From: JBPOFM01 sp051252455
GTDB lineage: Bacteria > Bacteroidota > Bacteroidia > Flavobacteriales > Flavobacteriaceae
Assembly: GCA_051252455.1 (NCBI GenBank)
Contig: JBPOFM010000001.1
Span: 558,001-622,000, forward strand
DNA length: 64,000 bases
Direction of reading: 5' to 3'
A model generated the notes under the pieces. The model ran no database searches. It saw only the letters and a list, made by a program, of their open reading frames with translations, and was not told the origin of the DNA. Positions 1 to 8,624 of the stretch are shown here, piece after piece. The position numbers and the translations under genes are program-made. Every line of letters begins with the position of its first letter. Within the stretch, counting starts at the first letter, position 1.

Positions 1-737
1 TAGGTTCCAGACGGTATGTTCAGTTTTTCTGTAACCAACCGCGTGACTTCTAAACATTGATGTCTGTAACAAAATTCGTGGGCTGGAGAAGGCGTTACAC
101 AACACGAGCCATCAATTTTACAGTGCGATTTGGTAATATCGCGTTTGCGAATATGACGTTCTGGAACGCCATGATATGAGAACAATAAGTGATCGTATTT
201 TTTTCCTTTCAAATTTCTTTTTATGGAATTTGAAAGCACTTCTATATAATCTTCGCGGTTATAGAATGCTGGTAAATCTTCAATTATAAGGGTTGGAAAA
301 TGTTCTTTTCTAATTTCTTCCGCTAAAACTAAAATGGTTTCGGTTGTGGCCATCGCAAATTGTGGATATAATGGCATCAAAAACACTTGCTCTACACCTT
401 TGTCCACTAATTCCTGAAGTCCTTTTTTGATGGTCATACTGCCATAGCGCATTGCCAAAGCAACTGGCAGAGTCGTCTCTTCTTGTACTTTGTTTTGTAA
501 TCGTTCAGAAATAACAATTAAAGGCGAACCTTCGTCCCACCATATTTTTTTGTAGGCAGCTGCAGACGCTTTTGGTCGTGTATTCAGAATAATGCCTTTA
601 ACCAAGAGTGTTCTTGCCCAAAGTGGCACATCAATGACGCGCTCATCCATTAAAAACTCTCCTAAATACTTTTTGACATCTGCAGGTTCTGGACTCTCCG
701 GCGAACCCAGATTGACGAGTAAAATTCCTTTTCTCAT
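1..737 (-). CDS. hemH: Ferrochelatase, C-terminal part outside the window
   Basis: Inserts ferrous iron into protoporphyrin IX, the last step of protoheme synthesis. The gene reads leftwards from the ATG at 737 and is still open at base 1, so about 245 N-terminal residues are visible out of the roughly 340 usual for the family. The N-terminus MRKGILLVNLGSPESPEP is typical, and the conserved iron-site segment SYHGVPERH is present with its first His at about residue 189. A cysteine-containing stretch (CKIDGSCC) follows. It is the first member of the heme cluster in this window and is transcribed away from it. A -7 box lies about 43 bases upstream of the start. Identity is seen directly from the motifs; only the C-terminus is unknown. 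Confidence 0.95.
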   Translation of the reverse strand, partial: MRKGILLVNLGSPESPEPADVKKYLGEFLMDERVIDVPLWARTLLVKGIILNTRPKASAAAYKKIWWDEGSPLIVISERLQNKVQEETTLPVALAMRYGSMTIKKGLQELVDKGVEQVFLMPLYPQFAMATTETILVLAEEIRKEHFPTLIIEDLPAFYNREDYIEVLSNSIKRNLKGKKYDHLLFSYHGVPERHIRKRDITKSHCKIDGSCCVTPSPAHEFCYRHQCLEVTRLVTEKLNIPSGT

Positions 738-779
738 ATCTAATTTTCCCTAAAATGGAAATCTATTTTCATTTCATTA

Positions 780-787
780 CAAAAGTA
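780..787 (-). promoter_or_regulatory. Candidate hemH promoter, -7 box
   Basis: On the minus strand this reads TACTTTTG, an exact TAnnTTTG match to the Bacteroidota -7 consensus, placed to give a leader of roughly 35 bases to the hemH ATG. No TTG is found at the expected -33 distance. The bases just upstream (TGTGCG) are the same as those before the ATP synthase -7 box. Confidence 0.5.
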
Positions 788-858
788 CGCACAATTTTAT
801 AATACACATCAGAATGGGACGTTCACCTAGTAGGAATTTATATTTTAAGCATTTATAA

Positions 859-889
859 TTTTGAAATGAAGTTGAAATAAATATATTTA
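859..889 (+). promoter_or_regulatory. Candidate promoter of the TraB/GumN gene
   Basis: TTTTG (859-863), an 18-base spacer and TATATTTA (882-889). The -7 box ends in A rather than G. The same arrangement (TTTG-N18-TATATTTA followed by CAATCCAA) occurs upstream of the lipoprotein gene at 54950-55468, which supports both. It predicts a transcript starting near 895 and an ATG start at 910. Confidence 0.45.
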
Positions 890-909
890 CAATCCAATGC
901 CGCTTGTTT

Positions 910-3900
910 ATGAAAAATTGTTTCGCGCTAATTCTACTTCTTGTTTCTTCTTGTCTTTTTTCTCAACAGAAATATCAAAGTCTTTTATGGGAAATTTCCG
1001 GTAATGGGCTTGAAAAATCTTCCTACATCTACGGAACTATGCACGTCAGTAAAAAAATTGCTTTCCGACTGGACGACGTATTCTACAAAGCCTTGGAGAA
1101 AAGTGAATGTATTGCGTTAGAATCAGATCCTACAACTTGGCTCGATTTCAACTACGAAAATAAAATGCTCAGCGCTCTCGATTATATAGACGATTACAGT
1201 TCTAATTTTTACGTGGATTTATTCGCCTTGTCGCCTCCAACTGAATTTATGGTAAGACGCTCTATCCGATTTGACAACGACATTATCAACGGTTATTTAT
1301 ATCGGAAAGACATGGGTTCTGAAGATTTTGAAGAAGAAACCTATCTGGATATGTTTATCTATCAAGCGGGAAAAAAGAACAATAAACCAATTATTGGCTT
1401 GGAAGATATCGCGGAGTCCAATTATTTGACCACCAAAGCCCAATCCAATCCCGTAAAGAAAAAACCGGATGCGTGGATTCAAAAATTGTTCTCTGAAGAA
1501 AATCCATACATGCTTCAAGAAAATTTATATAGAGAACGTAATCTTGATCTGTTGGATTCCATCGGTTCTGCTGTGAATACCGAATATTACAGAAAAAATA
1601 TGTTATTCATCAGAAATGACAACATGGTCATCGTTTTGGATTCGTTGATGCATGAGAAATCTGTGTTTGCTGGTGTTGGTGCTGCACATTTACCAGGCGA
1701 CAAAGGAATGATCAATATGCTAATTGAAAAAGGCTATACAGTAAAAGCCTTAAAATCTGATCAAACGGAATTTGGCAATGCGCAAAAGCAGGCATTGGAA
1801 ACTTTGTTTATAAAACCGGAATTGCAAATGCAATCGACACCCGATGGCTTTTTAACCATTAAAGCCTTTGACGATTTACGTGAGTTCGCAGTGGATGGAC
1901 AAAAATTTTATGTCGCTCCAGACATGACTAATGGCGCATATTTAACTATTACGAGGCTCAATACCTTCGATTATTTACCAAACAAAGATCGCATCACATT
2001 AGACAAAATAGACAATTTGCTCTATGAAGATATTCCGGGTGATATAATCAAAAAAGAGAAATTAACAGCACCATATCCAGGTTTTAGTATTTTAAATAAG
2101 ACTAAAAAAGGCGACTATCAAAAATACCATATTTACAAAACACCTTTAGAATTTGTGATCATCAAGTTTGGTGGCATTCAAGATTACGTACTTCTTAATG
2201 AAAAGGAAATTTTTGAATCGCTTCGCTTTAAAGAAAAGGCAGACGATTTTGAAACATTTGTCGCCCCCTATCAAAAGTATTCTATTGAATTGCCTAAATA
2301 TCATATTTCCGATAATTTGGAAAATTCAGGAAAAAAAGTGATTCAGGGCTTTCAAAATAATGAGTATTACTTTCTTGAAGAATCGCCTGTGTTTGATATC
2401 GATTACATCGAGGAAGACGAATTTGAAGCCAAATTTGTTCATGAAAAATTTTATGGTAACCTCGAGTTAAAAGAGGAAACAGGCCAGTTTGTGAATGATA
2501 TTTACAAAAGTTATGAATCCTCGACTAGAACGGATTCTACTTCACAAAACCATTTATATTTAAAAAGCATTGTAAAAGATGAAAGCTATTATTTATTAGG
2601 TTATTATGGTGAAAAACATGAGAAAGCTGATGATTATTTCAAATCCTTTCAATTTAAAAATATCATCTATCCAGAAGCCGAAAAGGTAGTCGATACCTCA
2701 CTTTATTTCACGGCTTATTCGCAAACAAAAGCTCCTCCAAATCCTTATTATGGTTATGGTGGCGTTCAAAAACCGTATGATCGAACCGCAAAATCTTCCA
2801 CCTATACAACTAAAGCTAACGAACAGATTACTATTGCGCGCTATAAGTCGCACGATTTGCAAATGTCAAAGGACATCGATTCAATTTGGGATGATCTAGA
2901 AAAAAATCAAAAAACTGTCAACTCTTATAAAAAAGAAAAAAACTTTAAAATGACCGATCTGAAGAAATCGAAAAAAGACAGTACATTTTCTTTTTCCTTC
3001 ACATTGAAAGACACCACGAGTGCCAAGATGATTTTGGTCAAATATGTACAGAAAAAAGGCGTGATGTATGAAATGCGAGCCTTGACCGATAGTATATCAC
3101 AACCTTCCACTTTTTTGACCGAATTCTACGAATCGTTTGAGCCAATGGATACCTTTTTGGGCAAATCCGTCTTTGTAGATAAAACAGCACAGTTTTTTGA
3201 TGCACTCCAAAAAAATGACAGCATTGTTCTCAATGGCTATCGTGGATTGATTTTTACGGACAAGCATACCGATGATATTATAAACGTATTAAAAACGCAT
3301 GAATTTTCTAAAATTCAAAACAATATAAAATTGCAGTTGATACGAGAGTTAAGTGAATTGAAAGATCCTAAAATCAATCCATATTTGAATCAATTGTATT
3401 TAAATTCCTATTCAGAACCAGAGATTCAATCGACCATTTTGAGAGCTTATCTAAATAGAAACAGCAAGCAATCGTACAAAACCATTATGAGTTTAATGGA
3501 AAATGATTTGCCTTTGGACGTCAGAAACATCAATTCCATCTTTCGGGTGACGAATGATTCACTACAATTGACAAGTGAACTCTTTCCAAATATCTTAAGA
3601 TTTACTTCCGTTGAAGAATATAAAGAACCCATTTATACGCTTTTGGCAACGGTTTTAGACAGTAATCTTGTTAAAGCAAAAATTTATAGAAAATATAAAA
3701 GTCAAATTATCACCGACGGAAAAATTGAGCTAAAACGAACTTTAGGTAGTTCCACAATGAATACCTACAGTTCAAAACATAGCAATCTTGATACATATGT
3801 GAAGCTCATTTTCCTTTATAGAGAAGATAAAAACGGAAAGGAATTTTTTGAAAAATTGACAAATTCAGATAATGCCGAAGCCTTAACGAGTTATGCCGTT

Positions 3901-4395
3901 CTTTTAGAAAAAGAACAGGAAACCATTCCTAAAGTGGTAACAGAAAAGACACTCATTGAACCAAAAAACCAATGGTTATTGGCCAAAAAATTGCATGATA
4001 ACGACGTATTATCCGATCGTTTCAAAAAACAACTATCGCAAGAACAATTGGCAAAATCCTTCATACTTTCTGAACTTCGATTTGATGAAGAAAAAGATAC
4101 CATTTCCTTCATTTCCAAAAAAGAAATCATTACTGATGAAGCGAAGGAGGTGATGGTGTATTTTTTCAAATTGCAGCGGGAAAATAGTTATGAAGACTCA
4201 AAATCCCTGCATTATGTGGCGTTTTTGAAACCAGAAACGGAGGAATTGGCAGTCGATCCCTTTAGCAACTCATCTCAATATGGGAACATTATGATTGACG
4301 AAAATATGGACAAATATATAGATGAAGCATTAGATCAAATTAAACATCAGTCTAGAAAGCGAGTCAATGGTTATATGGATGATTTTGATTATTGA
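910..4395 (+). CDS. Large secreted TraB/GumN family protein with a long C-terminal extension
   Basis: 1161 residues. An N-terminal signal sequence (residues 1-20, ending FSQQ) is followed by a TraB/GumN domain of about 280 residues. That domain has the two GxxH motifs described for TraB/Tiki-type putative metalloproteases, GTMH at 42-45 and GAAH at 257-260, plus a conserved Glu in ECIALESDP. The remaining ~850 residues are not a usual TraB part. They contain a beta-rich middle and, from about residue 770, helical stretches that look like HEAT-type repeats. The ATG at 910 is preferred over an in-frame TTG at 904. The gene converges on the AraC gene and overlaps its end by 7 bases. TraB/GumN membership is clear; enzymatic activity is inferred only from the motif residues. 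Confidence 0.8.
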   Translation: MKNCFALILLLVSSCLFSQQKYQSLLWEISGNGLEKSSYIYGTMHVSKKIAFRLDDVFYKALEKSECIALESDPTTWLDFNYENKMLSALDYIDDYSSNFYVDLFALSPPTEFMVRRSIRFDNDIINGYLYRKDMGSEDFEEETYLDMFIYQAGKKNNKPIIGLEDIAESNYLTTKAQSNPVKKKPDAWIQKLFSEENPYMLQENLYRERNLDLLDSIGSAVNTEYYRKNMLFIRNDNMVIVLDSLMHEKSVFAGVGAAHLPGDKGMINMLIEKGYTVKALKSDQTEFGNAQKQALETLFIKPELQMQSTPDGFLTIKAFDDLREFAVDGQKFYVAPDMTNGAYLTITRLNTFDYLPNKDRITLDKIDNLLYEDIPGDIIKKEKLTAPYPGFSILNKTKKGDYQKYHIYKTPLEFVIIKFGGIQDYVLLNEKEIFESLRFKEKADDFETFVAPYQKYSIELPKYHISDNLENSGKKVIQGFQNNEYYFLEESPVFDIDYIEEDEFEAKFVHEKFYGNLELKEETGQFVNDIYKSYESSTRTDSTSQNHLYLKSIVKDESYYLLGYYGEKHEKADDYFKSFQFKNIIYPEAEKVVDTSLYFTAYSQTKAPPNPYYGYGGVQKPYDRTAKSSTYTTKANEQITIARYKSHDLQMSKDIDSIWDDLEKNQKTVNSYKKEKNFKMTDLKKSKKDSTFSFSFTLKDTTSAKMILVKYVQKKGVMYEMRALTDSISQPSTFLTEFYESFEPMDTFLGKSVFVDKTAQFFDALQKNDSIVLNGYRGLIFTDKHTDDIINVLKTHEFSKIQNNIKLQLIRELSELKDPKINPYLNQLYLNSYSEPEIQSTILRAYLNRNSKQSYKTIMSLMENDLPLDVRNINSIFRVTNDSLQLTSELFPNILRFTSVEEYKEPIYTLLATVLDSNLVKAKIYRKYKSQIITDGKIELKRTLGSSTMNTYSSKHSNLDTYVKLIFLYREDKNGKEFFEKLTNSDNAEALTSYAVLLEKEQETIPKVVTEKTLIEPKNQWLLAKKLHDNDVLSDRFKKQLSQEQLAKSFILSELRFDEEKDTISFISKKEIITDEAKEVMVYFFKLQRENSYEDSKSLHYVAFLKPETEELAVDPFSNSSQYGNIMIDENMDKYIDEALDQIKHQSRKRVNGYMDDFDY

Positions 4396-5276
4396 GAAAG
4401 TGACATCAAATATTTTTTAGGCGTAGTTCCATATTTCTTTTTAAATGCCGCTATAAAATGGCTCGACGTACTGTAACCAACCTTTAGACCAACCTCATTA
4501 ACGTTATGTTCGTTTGACTCTAAAAGTTTTCGTGCCACTTCCATTTTATAATCGAACAAAAAACTGTAGACAGAATCGCCATAAATCTGTTTAAAACCTT
4601 CTTTTAGCTTTTTTAGATTCAATCCTATTTCTTCTGAAAGCTCTTGTAGACTAGGTGGTTCTGCCATTCTCGAAATGATGATGTCTTTTGCTTTTCTAAT
4701 CTTGATGACATTGGTTTCATCTACCAAAAATGGACATTGTTCAATATCAGCATCTTCACTTCGATTGAAATAGTGACTTAATAACTCGAAAGCTTTCCCT
4801 TTGAAATATAAGTTTTTAATGGATGCATTTAGATTGTAATGGATCAATTGAGTCAACACAATGGCCATGGAAGGTGAAATTTTTCCGTCTTTGTAATACT
4901 TCTTGTCTTTGTTATCACTACTTAAAAAGGTAATATAATCAGCTTCCTGAGAAAACAGACCGTGAAACTTTTTAATAGAAATCACCACAGAGACCAACCA
5001 AGAATTTGGATTTAACTCTAGGTGAATCGGCAAATCTCGCTGTGGATTGTAAAGTAAGAGTGAATTTTCCTCCAGAATATCCAAGGCATAGCGTCCTTCA
5101 TTAAAAATGAACTTACTAGAACCTTTTAAACAAAAATGAAATTGAATGAAGCTACTATCTATTTCACGCTCAACAACTTCTACTATATTATTCTCGTTTT
5201 GATAGGTTAGCACATAAAAACCTTCTTCAACCTGCGTTTCTTCAAATGAACCTTTAGCGACATTTTTTGCTTCCAT
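4389..5276 (-). CDS. AraC family transcriptional regulator
   Basis: 295 residues. The C-terminal ~90 residues form the double helix-turn-helix of AraC/XylS regulators, with a first helix pair around SLQELSEEIGLNLKKLKEGF and a second around VGYSTSSHFIAAFKKKYG followed by TTPKKYL. The N-terminal ~190 residues are a divergent sensing domain. The ATG at 5276 was chosen; an in-frame TTG 45 bases upstream would add 15 residues. It is transcribed divergently from hemA, and its promoter overlaps a perfect palindrome, so autoregulation and control of the heme genes are plausible. Several AraC-type regulators (PchR, YbtA, RipA) serve iron metabolism, but the ligand here cannot be read from the sequence. 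Confidence 0.88.
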   Translation of the reverse strand: MEAKNVAKGSFEETQVEEGFYVLTYQNENNIVEVVEREIDSSFIQFHFCLKGSSKFIFNEGRYALDILEENSLLLYNPQRDLPIHLELNPNSWLVSVVISIKKFHGLFSQEADYITFLSSDNKDKKYYKDGKISPSMAIVLTQLIHYNLNASIKNLYFKGKAFELLSHYFNRSEDADIEQCPFLVDETNVIKIRKAKDIIISRMAEPPSLQELSEEIGLNLKKLKEGFKQIYGDSVYSFLFDYKMEVARKLLESNEHNVNEVGLKVGYSTSSHFIAAFKKKYGTTPKKYLMSLSQ

Positions 5277-5348
5277 ATTCTCAAAAATAATTTTGATGTT
5301 ATTTAGAATTGTTCTAAACAAATACCAGCTAAAGCGTTGATATCACTG

Positions 5349-5370
5349 CAAAAGTATGATATTTATCATA
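5349..5370 (-). promoter_or_regulatory. araC-type gene promoter with overlapping palindromic operator
   Basis: TACTTTTG on the minus strand (5349-5356) matches the -7 consensus. Overlapping it at 5355-5370 is TATGATATTTATCATA, an inverted repeat with 7-base arms and a 2-base centre. A protein bound there would cover the core promoter, as expected of a repressor or autoregulatory site. It also lies about 60 bases from the divergent hemA promoter. Confidence 0.5.
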
Positions 5371-5426
5371 GTTTCTAAAAATATGAGATGAAAAAACCAC
5401 AAGCGACACTAAAAGTTCTTTCAGCG

Positions 5427-5458
5427 TTGTTTTTATTCGGTTTACATTTTTACTTTTG
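5427..5458 (+). promoter_or_regulatory. hemA promoter
   Basis: TTG (5427-5429), a 21-base spacer and TACTTTTG (5451-5458) match both boxes of the Bacteroidota housekeeping promoter. The predicted start is near 5465, so the upstream TTG codon at 5456 would be largely outside the message. This supports the ATG at 5483 as the hemA start. Confidence 0.65.
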
Positions 5459-5482
5459 TTTTTGAAATTTCCAAATCCAAGT

Positions 5483-6742
5483 ATGGAGCATTATCACATG
5501 ACGAGAGGGACTTACTTTTATGCCATTGGCTTAAGCTATAAAAAAGCCGATGCCGATATAAGAGGCCATTTTAGTTTGGATGCAGACTCAAAAATCAATC
5601 TGCTCAATCAGGCCAAAGCCTCGGGAATTGAAAGCCTTATTGTCAGCTCGACCTGTAACCGTACAGAAATCTACGGTTTTGCAGAACACCCTTACCAGTT
5701 GATTAAATTATTGTGTGAGAACACCAAAGGAACTGTTGAAGAGTTTCAAGAGGTTGCCTACATTTATAAAAACAAAGAAGCGATCGCCCACATGTTTCGT
5801 GTTGGTTCTGGACTTGATAGTCAAATACTTGGTGATTTCGAAATTATCAGCCAATTGAAATCAAGCGCAAGAGATTCTAAAAAATTAGGTCTACTCAATG
5901 CTTTTTCTGAACGATTGATAAACGCAGTTATTCAAGCCAGCAAACGGATCAAGAATGAAACCGATTTGTCTTCCGGAGCTACTTCTGTCTCATTTGCTTC
6001 TGTGCAATACATTATGAGATCGTTCGAGAGGGTTTCAGATAAAAACATTCTTCTTTTTGGAACAGGAAAAATTGGTCGAAATACTTGCGAAAACCTTGTA
6101 AAACACACCAAAAACGAACATATCACATTAATAAATAGAACAAAAACAAAGGCAGAAATCATTGCCGGGAAGTTCAACCTTGTTGTGAAGGATTATGCCA
6201 ATCTTCAAGAAGAAATTAACGCTTCGGACATATTGATTGTTGCTACAGGCGCTCAAAATCCAACTGTAGACAAACATTGCATTCAATCCAAAAAACCGTT
6301 ACTGATTTTAGATTTGTCGATTCCTCGAAATGTTAATCAAAATGTCACTGAATTGCCAAATGTTACATTAATTCATTTGGACGATTTATCTCAAATGACC
6401 GACGATACTTTAGAACGAAGAAAAGCTTTCATTCCACTTGCTGAAAGCATTCTTGAAGACGTAAAACTTGATTTCAACAATTGGCTCGAAACTCGAAAGT
6501 TTGCGCCGACCATCAACGCTCTAAAACATAAGTTGCTTGATTTTAAAAATGCCGAATTCGATACACAACGTAAAAAGAATGCCGATTTTAATGAAGCGCA
6601 GGCAGAATTAATAAGTAACAATATCATTCAAAAAATAACCAACCACTTTGCACATCATCTCAAAACGGATGATATGTCTACTGATGACAGTTTAGAGCTC
6701 ATCAAAAAAGTGTTTCAGTTAGAAACCTCCACACATGTCTAA
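5483..6742 (+). CDS. hemA: Glutamyl-tRNA reductase
   Basis: Reduces glutamyl-tRNA to glutamate-1-semialdehyde, the first committed step of the C5 route to 5-aminolevulinate. It has 419 residues from the ATG at 5483; the following MEHYHMTRGTYFYAIGLSYK resembles flavobacterial HemA N-termini. The catalytic Cys lies in SSTCNRTEIYG (Cys58), the substrate-domain segment GSGLDSQILGD follows, and the NADPH-binding loop GTGKIGRNT is near residue 195. A C-terminal helical dimerisation region ends the protein. Its stop overlaps the hemCD start by 8 bases, so the two are translationally coupled. The next enzyme, HemL, is not in this window. Confidence 0.95.
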   Translation: MEHYHMTRGTYFYAIGLSYKKADADIRGHFSLDADSKINLLNQAKASGIESLIVSSTCNRTEIYGFAEHPYQLIKLLCENTKGTVEEFQEVAYIYKNKEAIAHMFRVGSGLDSQILGDFEIISQLKSSARDSKKLGLLNAFSERLINAVIQASKRIKNETDLSSGATSVSFASVQYIMRSFERVSDKNILLFGTGKIGRNTCENLVKHTKNEHITLINRTKTKAEIIAGKFNLVVKDYANLQEEINASDILIVATGAQNPTVDKHCIQSKKPLLILDLSIPRNVNQNVTELPNVTLIHLDDLSQMTDDTLERRKAFIPLAESILEDVKLDFNNWLETRKFAPTINALKHKLLDFKNAEFDTQRKKNADFNEAQAELISNNIIQKITNHFAHHLKTDDMSTDDSLELIKKVFQLETSTHV

Positions 6743-8306
6743 ATTAATAAGAATTGGTACTCGCGATAGCGAATTAGCGCTATGGCAAGCCAAAGCTGTA
6801 CAACAACAACTCGTACATTTGGGTCATAAAACCCAGATAATTCCCATAAAATCTGATGGTGATTTAAAACTTGACCAACCGATTTCTGCATTGGGGATGA
6901 CAGGTGTCTTTACACGTATTTTGGATAGTGCAATGCTCAATGATGAAATTGATATTGCCGTACATTCCATGAAAGATGTACCAACGGTTCTACCGAGCGG
7001 AATTGTTCAAGCCGCCGTAATGAAGCGGGGAAATATTAGAGATACCTTGGTTTTCAAAGACAATGAAGAATTTTTATCTCAAAGAGAAGCGGTTATCGCC
7101 ACAGGAAGTCTACGACGAAAAGCACAATGGTTGAATCGGTACCCGACACATACCATTGTCGGTTTGCGAGGCAATGTCAACACCAGACTTCAAAAATTGG
7201 AAGACAGCGATTGGAATGGAGCCATTTTTGCCGCCGCTGGACTCGGCAGAATTGATGTGCGACCAGAAGAATCCGTGAATTTGGAATGGATGATTCCTGC
7301 GCCAGCACAAGGCGCCATTATGATGACAGCTCGTGAAAATGATGAGGAAGTGAGATCGATTCTAGCAGAAATCAATCATGAGGAAACTGAAATTTGTACG
7401 GCAATTGAACGTAAATTTTTAAACCTTTTAGAAGGTGGATGTTCTGCCCCAATTGGTGCGATTGCATTTATTAAAGACGAAACTGTCTCATTTCAAGGAG
7501 TTTTGTTGAGTTTGGATGGCAGTAAGAAAATTGAAGTGACACGCGTAGAGAAATTAGGTAACCATCACAACATTGCAGAGTATTGTTCCAATTATATTTT
7601 GGAACGTGGTGGCAATCGATTGATGGACGATTTGAAAGATGCTGATAAGAAAATCCAAGTGTATTCCACCAAATCGTTGACCGAAGCACAAAAACATCGC
7701 TTTAGAAACGTCCATGTGGACAGTTTTGATTTTTTAAAAATCAGTCTGAATCGGATACCCAAACCTGTCTTGAAAACCGAAATCAGAAATGTTATTATCA
7801 CCAGCCAGAATGCTGTTGAAGCCATCACGACGGTTGTTCCGAAGGAAGAATTACAGTTTCAAAACATCTATTGCGTGGGTCGTCGCACCAAAAAATTGAT
7901 TGAAAACAAGATCGGCAAGGTCAAACATTCAGAAAATAGTGCCAAAGCATTGGCCGATCATTTGGTTGAATACATTGACGGAACAGAAGTCACATATTTC
8001 TGTAGCGATAAACGCTTGGATGAATTACCAACAATTCTAGAAGAAAGCAACATAATCGTGAATGAGGTCGAAGCCTATCAGACCGTTCTCGATTCCATAA
8101 AAATTGATGACAAGGTAGAAGGTGTGATGTTTTTCAGTCCTTCAACGGTTGAAAGTTATTTAAAAAATAATTCAGCTGATAAAATTGCGTATTGTATTGG
8201 AGATACAACGGCAACGGAAGCCAAGAAACATTTTGAGGATGTCCGTGTAGCAAAAGTACCGACGGTTGAGAGTGTGATAGATTTGGTGAATGAGGGTTAT
8301 AAATAG
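6735..8306 (+). CDS. hemC-hemD: Hydroxymethylbilane synthase / uroporphyrinogen-III synthase fusion
   Basis: 523 residues in two parts. Residues 1 to about 300 are HemC, which joins four porphobilinogens; it begins IRIGTRDSELALWQA and has the dipyrromethane-cofactor Cys at 236 in LEGGCSAPIGA. Residues of about 310-523 are a HemD domain, which closes and inverts ring D; this domain is always weakly conserved and is recognised by position and by segments such as VIITSQNAV and MFFSPSTVESY. Fusion of the two occurs in other Bacteroidota. Its TAG stop lies inside the left heptamer repeat of the inserted 320-bp unit, so the last codons may have been set by that insertion. Confidence 0.93.
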   Translation: MSKLIRIGTRDSELALWQAKAVQQQLVHLGHKTQIIPIKSDGDLKLDQPISALGMTGVFTRILDSAMLNDEIDIAVHSMKDVPTVLPSGIVQAAVMKRGNIRDTLVFKDNEEFLSQREAVIATGSLRRKAQWLNRYPTHTIVGLRGNVNTRLQKLEDSDWNGAIFAAAGLGRIDVRPEESVNLEWMIPAPAQGAIMMTARENDEEVRSILAEINHEETEICTAIERKFLNLLEGGCSAPIGAIAFIKDETVSFQGVLLSLDGSKKIEVTRVEKLGNHHNIAEYCSNYILERGGNRLMDDLKDADKKIQVYSTKSLTEAQKHRFRNVHVDSFDFLKISLNRIPKPVLKTEIRNVIITSQNAVEAITTVVPKEELQFQNIYCVGRRTKKLIENKIGKVKHSENSAKALADHLVEYIDGTEVTYFCSDKRLDELPTILEESNIIVNEVEAYQTVLDSIKIDDKVEGVMFFSPSTVESYLKNNSADKIAYCIGDTTATEAKKHFEDVRVAKVPTVESVIDLVNEGYK

Positions 8307-8622
8307 CTGTTGGCTGTTGGCTGTTTGAAAAGTCAAATGGCACGAGCTGCAGTTTCTGTCCCTTCAAACATTGCAGAAGGTTGCAGTAGAAATAGTGAAA
8401 TTGAATTTAAGCGTTTTCTAGAAATTGCAATAGGTTCACTATTTGAATTAGAAACACAACTTACAATTACGCAAAAATTGAAATTTATTAAATCCGATGA
8501 ACTCGACATTATTTTAAGTTTGATTCAAAAAGAAGCTAAAATGATGAATAGTTTAATCAATAAAATCAAAAACAGCTAAATGCAAAAGGCCAAAAAGCCA
8601 ATAGCTAACAGCTAACAGCTAT
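8303..8622. mobile_element. 320-bp unit: opposed heptamer repeats flanking a four-helix-bundle gene
   Basis: The left end (8303-8325) and the reverse complement of the right end (8600-8622) are both 23 bases and differ at three positions, all A/G changes. Each consists of a 7-bp repeat, GCTGTTG/GCTGTTR. Between them is the truncated IVP-type gene. The unit fits precisely between two heme genes: the hemCD stop lies in the left repeat and the hemE ATG is 2 bases after the right one. No transposase and no clear target-site duplication are visible, so mobility is an inference. The ends could also be independent heptamer repeats. Confidence 0.5.
8310..8579 (+). CDS. Truncated four-helix-bundle (23S rRNA intervening-sequence/IVP family) protein
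   Basis: 89 residues from a TTG at 8310, or 80 from the ATG at 8337. The segment RAAVSVPSNIAEGCSRNS, followed by EFKRFLEIAIGSLFELETQL, is the family hallmark, and the two C-terminal helices are complete. Full-length relatives are about 115-120 residues and start with a helix (of the LxVWQKA type) plus a YGLTSQIR segment. Here that first helix is missing: the reading frame instead runs into the left heptamer repeat just after the hemCD stop. It is therefore probably a decayed or minimal copy. The TTG-started residues are encoded by the repeat itself, so their translation is doubtful. Relatives include proteins encoded in 23S rRNA intervening sequences and Avd-like accessory proteins; no activity can be stated for this one. 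Confidence 0.7.
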   Translation: MAVGCLKSQMARAAVSVPSNIAEGCSRNSEIEFKRFLEIAIGSLFELETQLTITQKLKFIKSDELDIILSLIQKEAKMMNSLINKIKNS

Positions 8623-8624
8623 AC

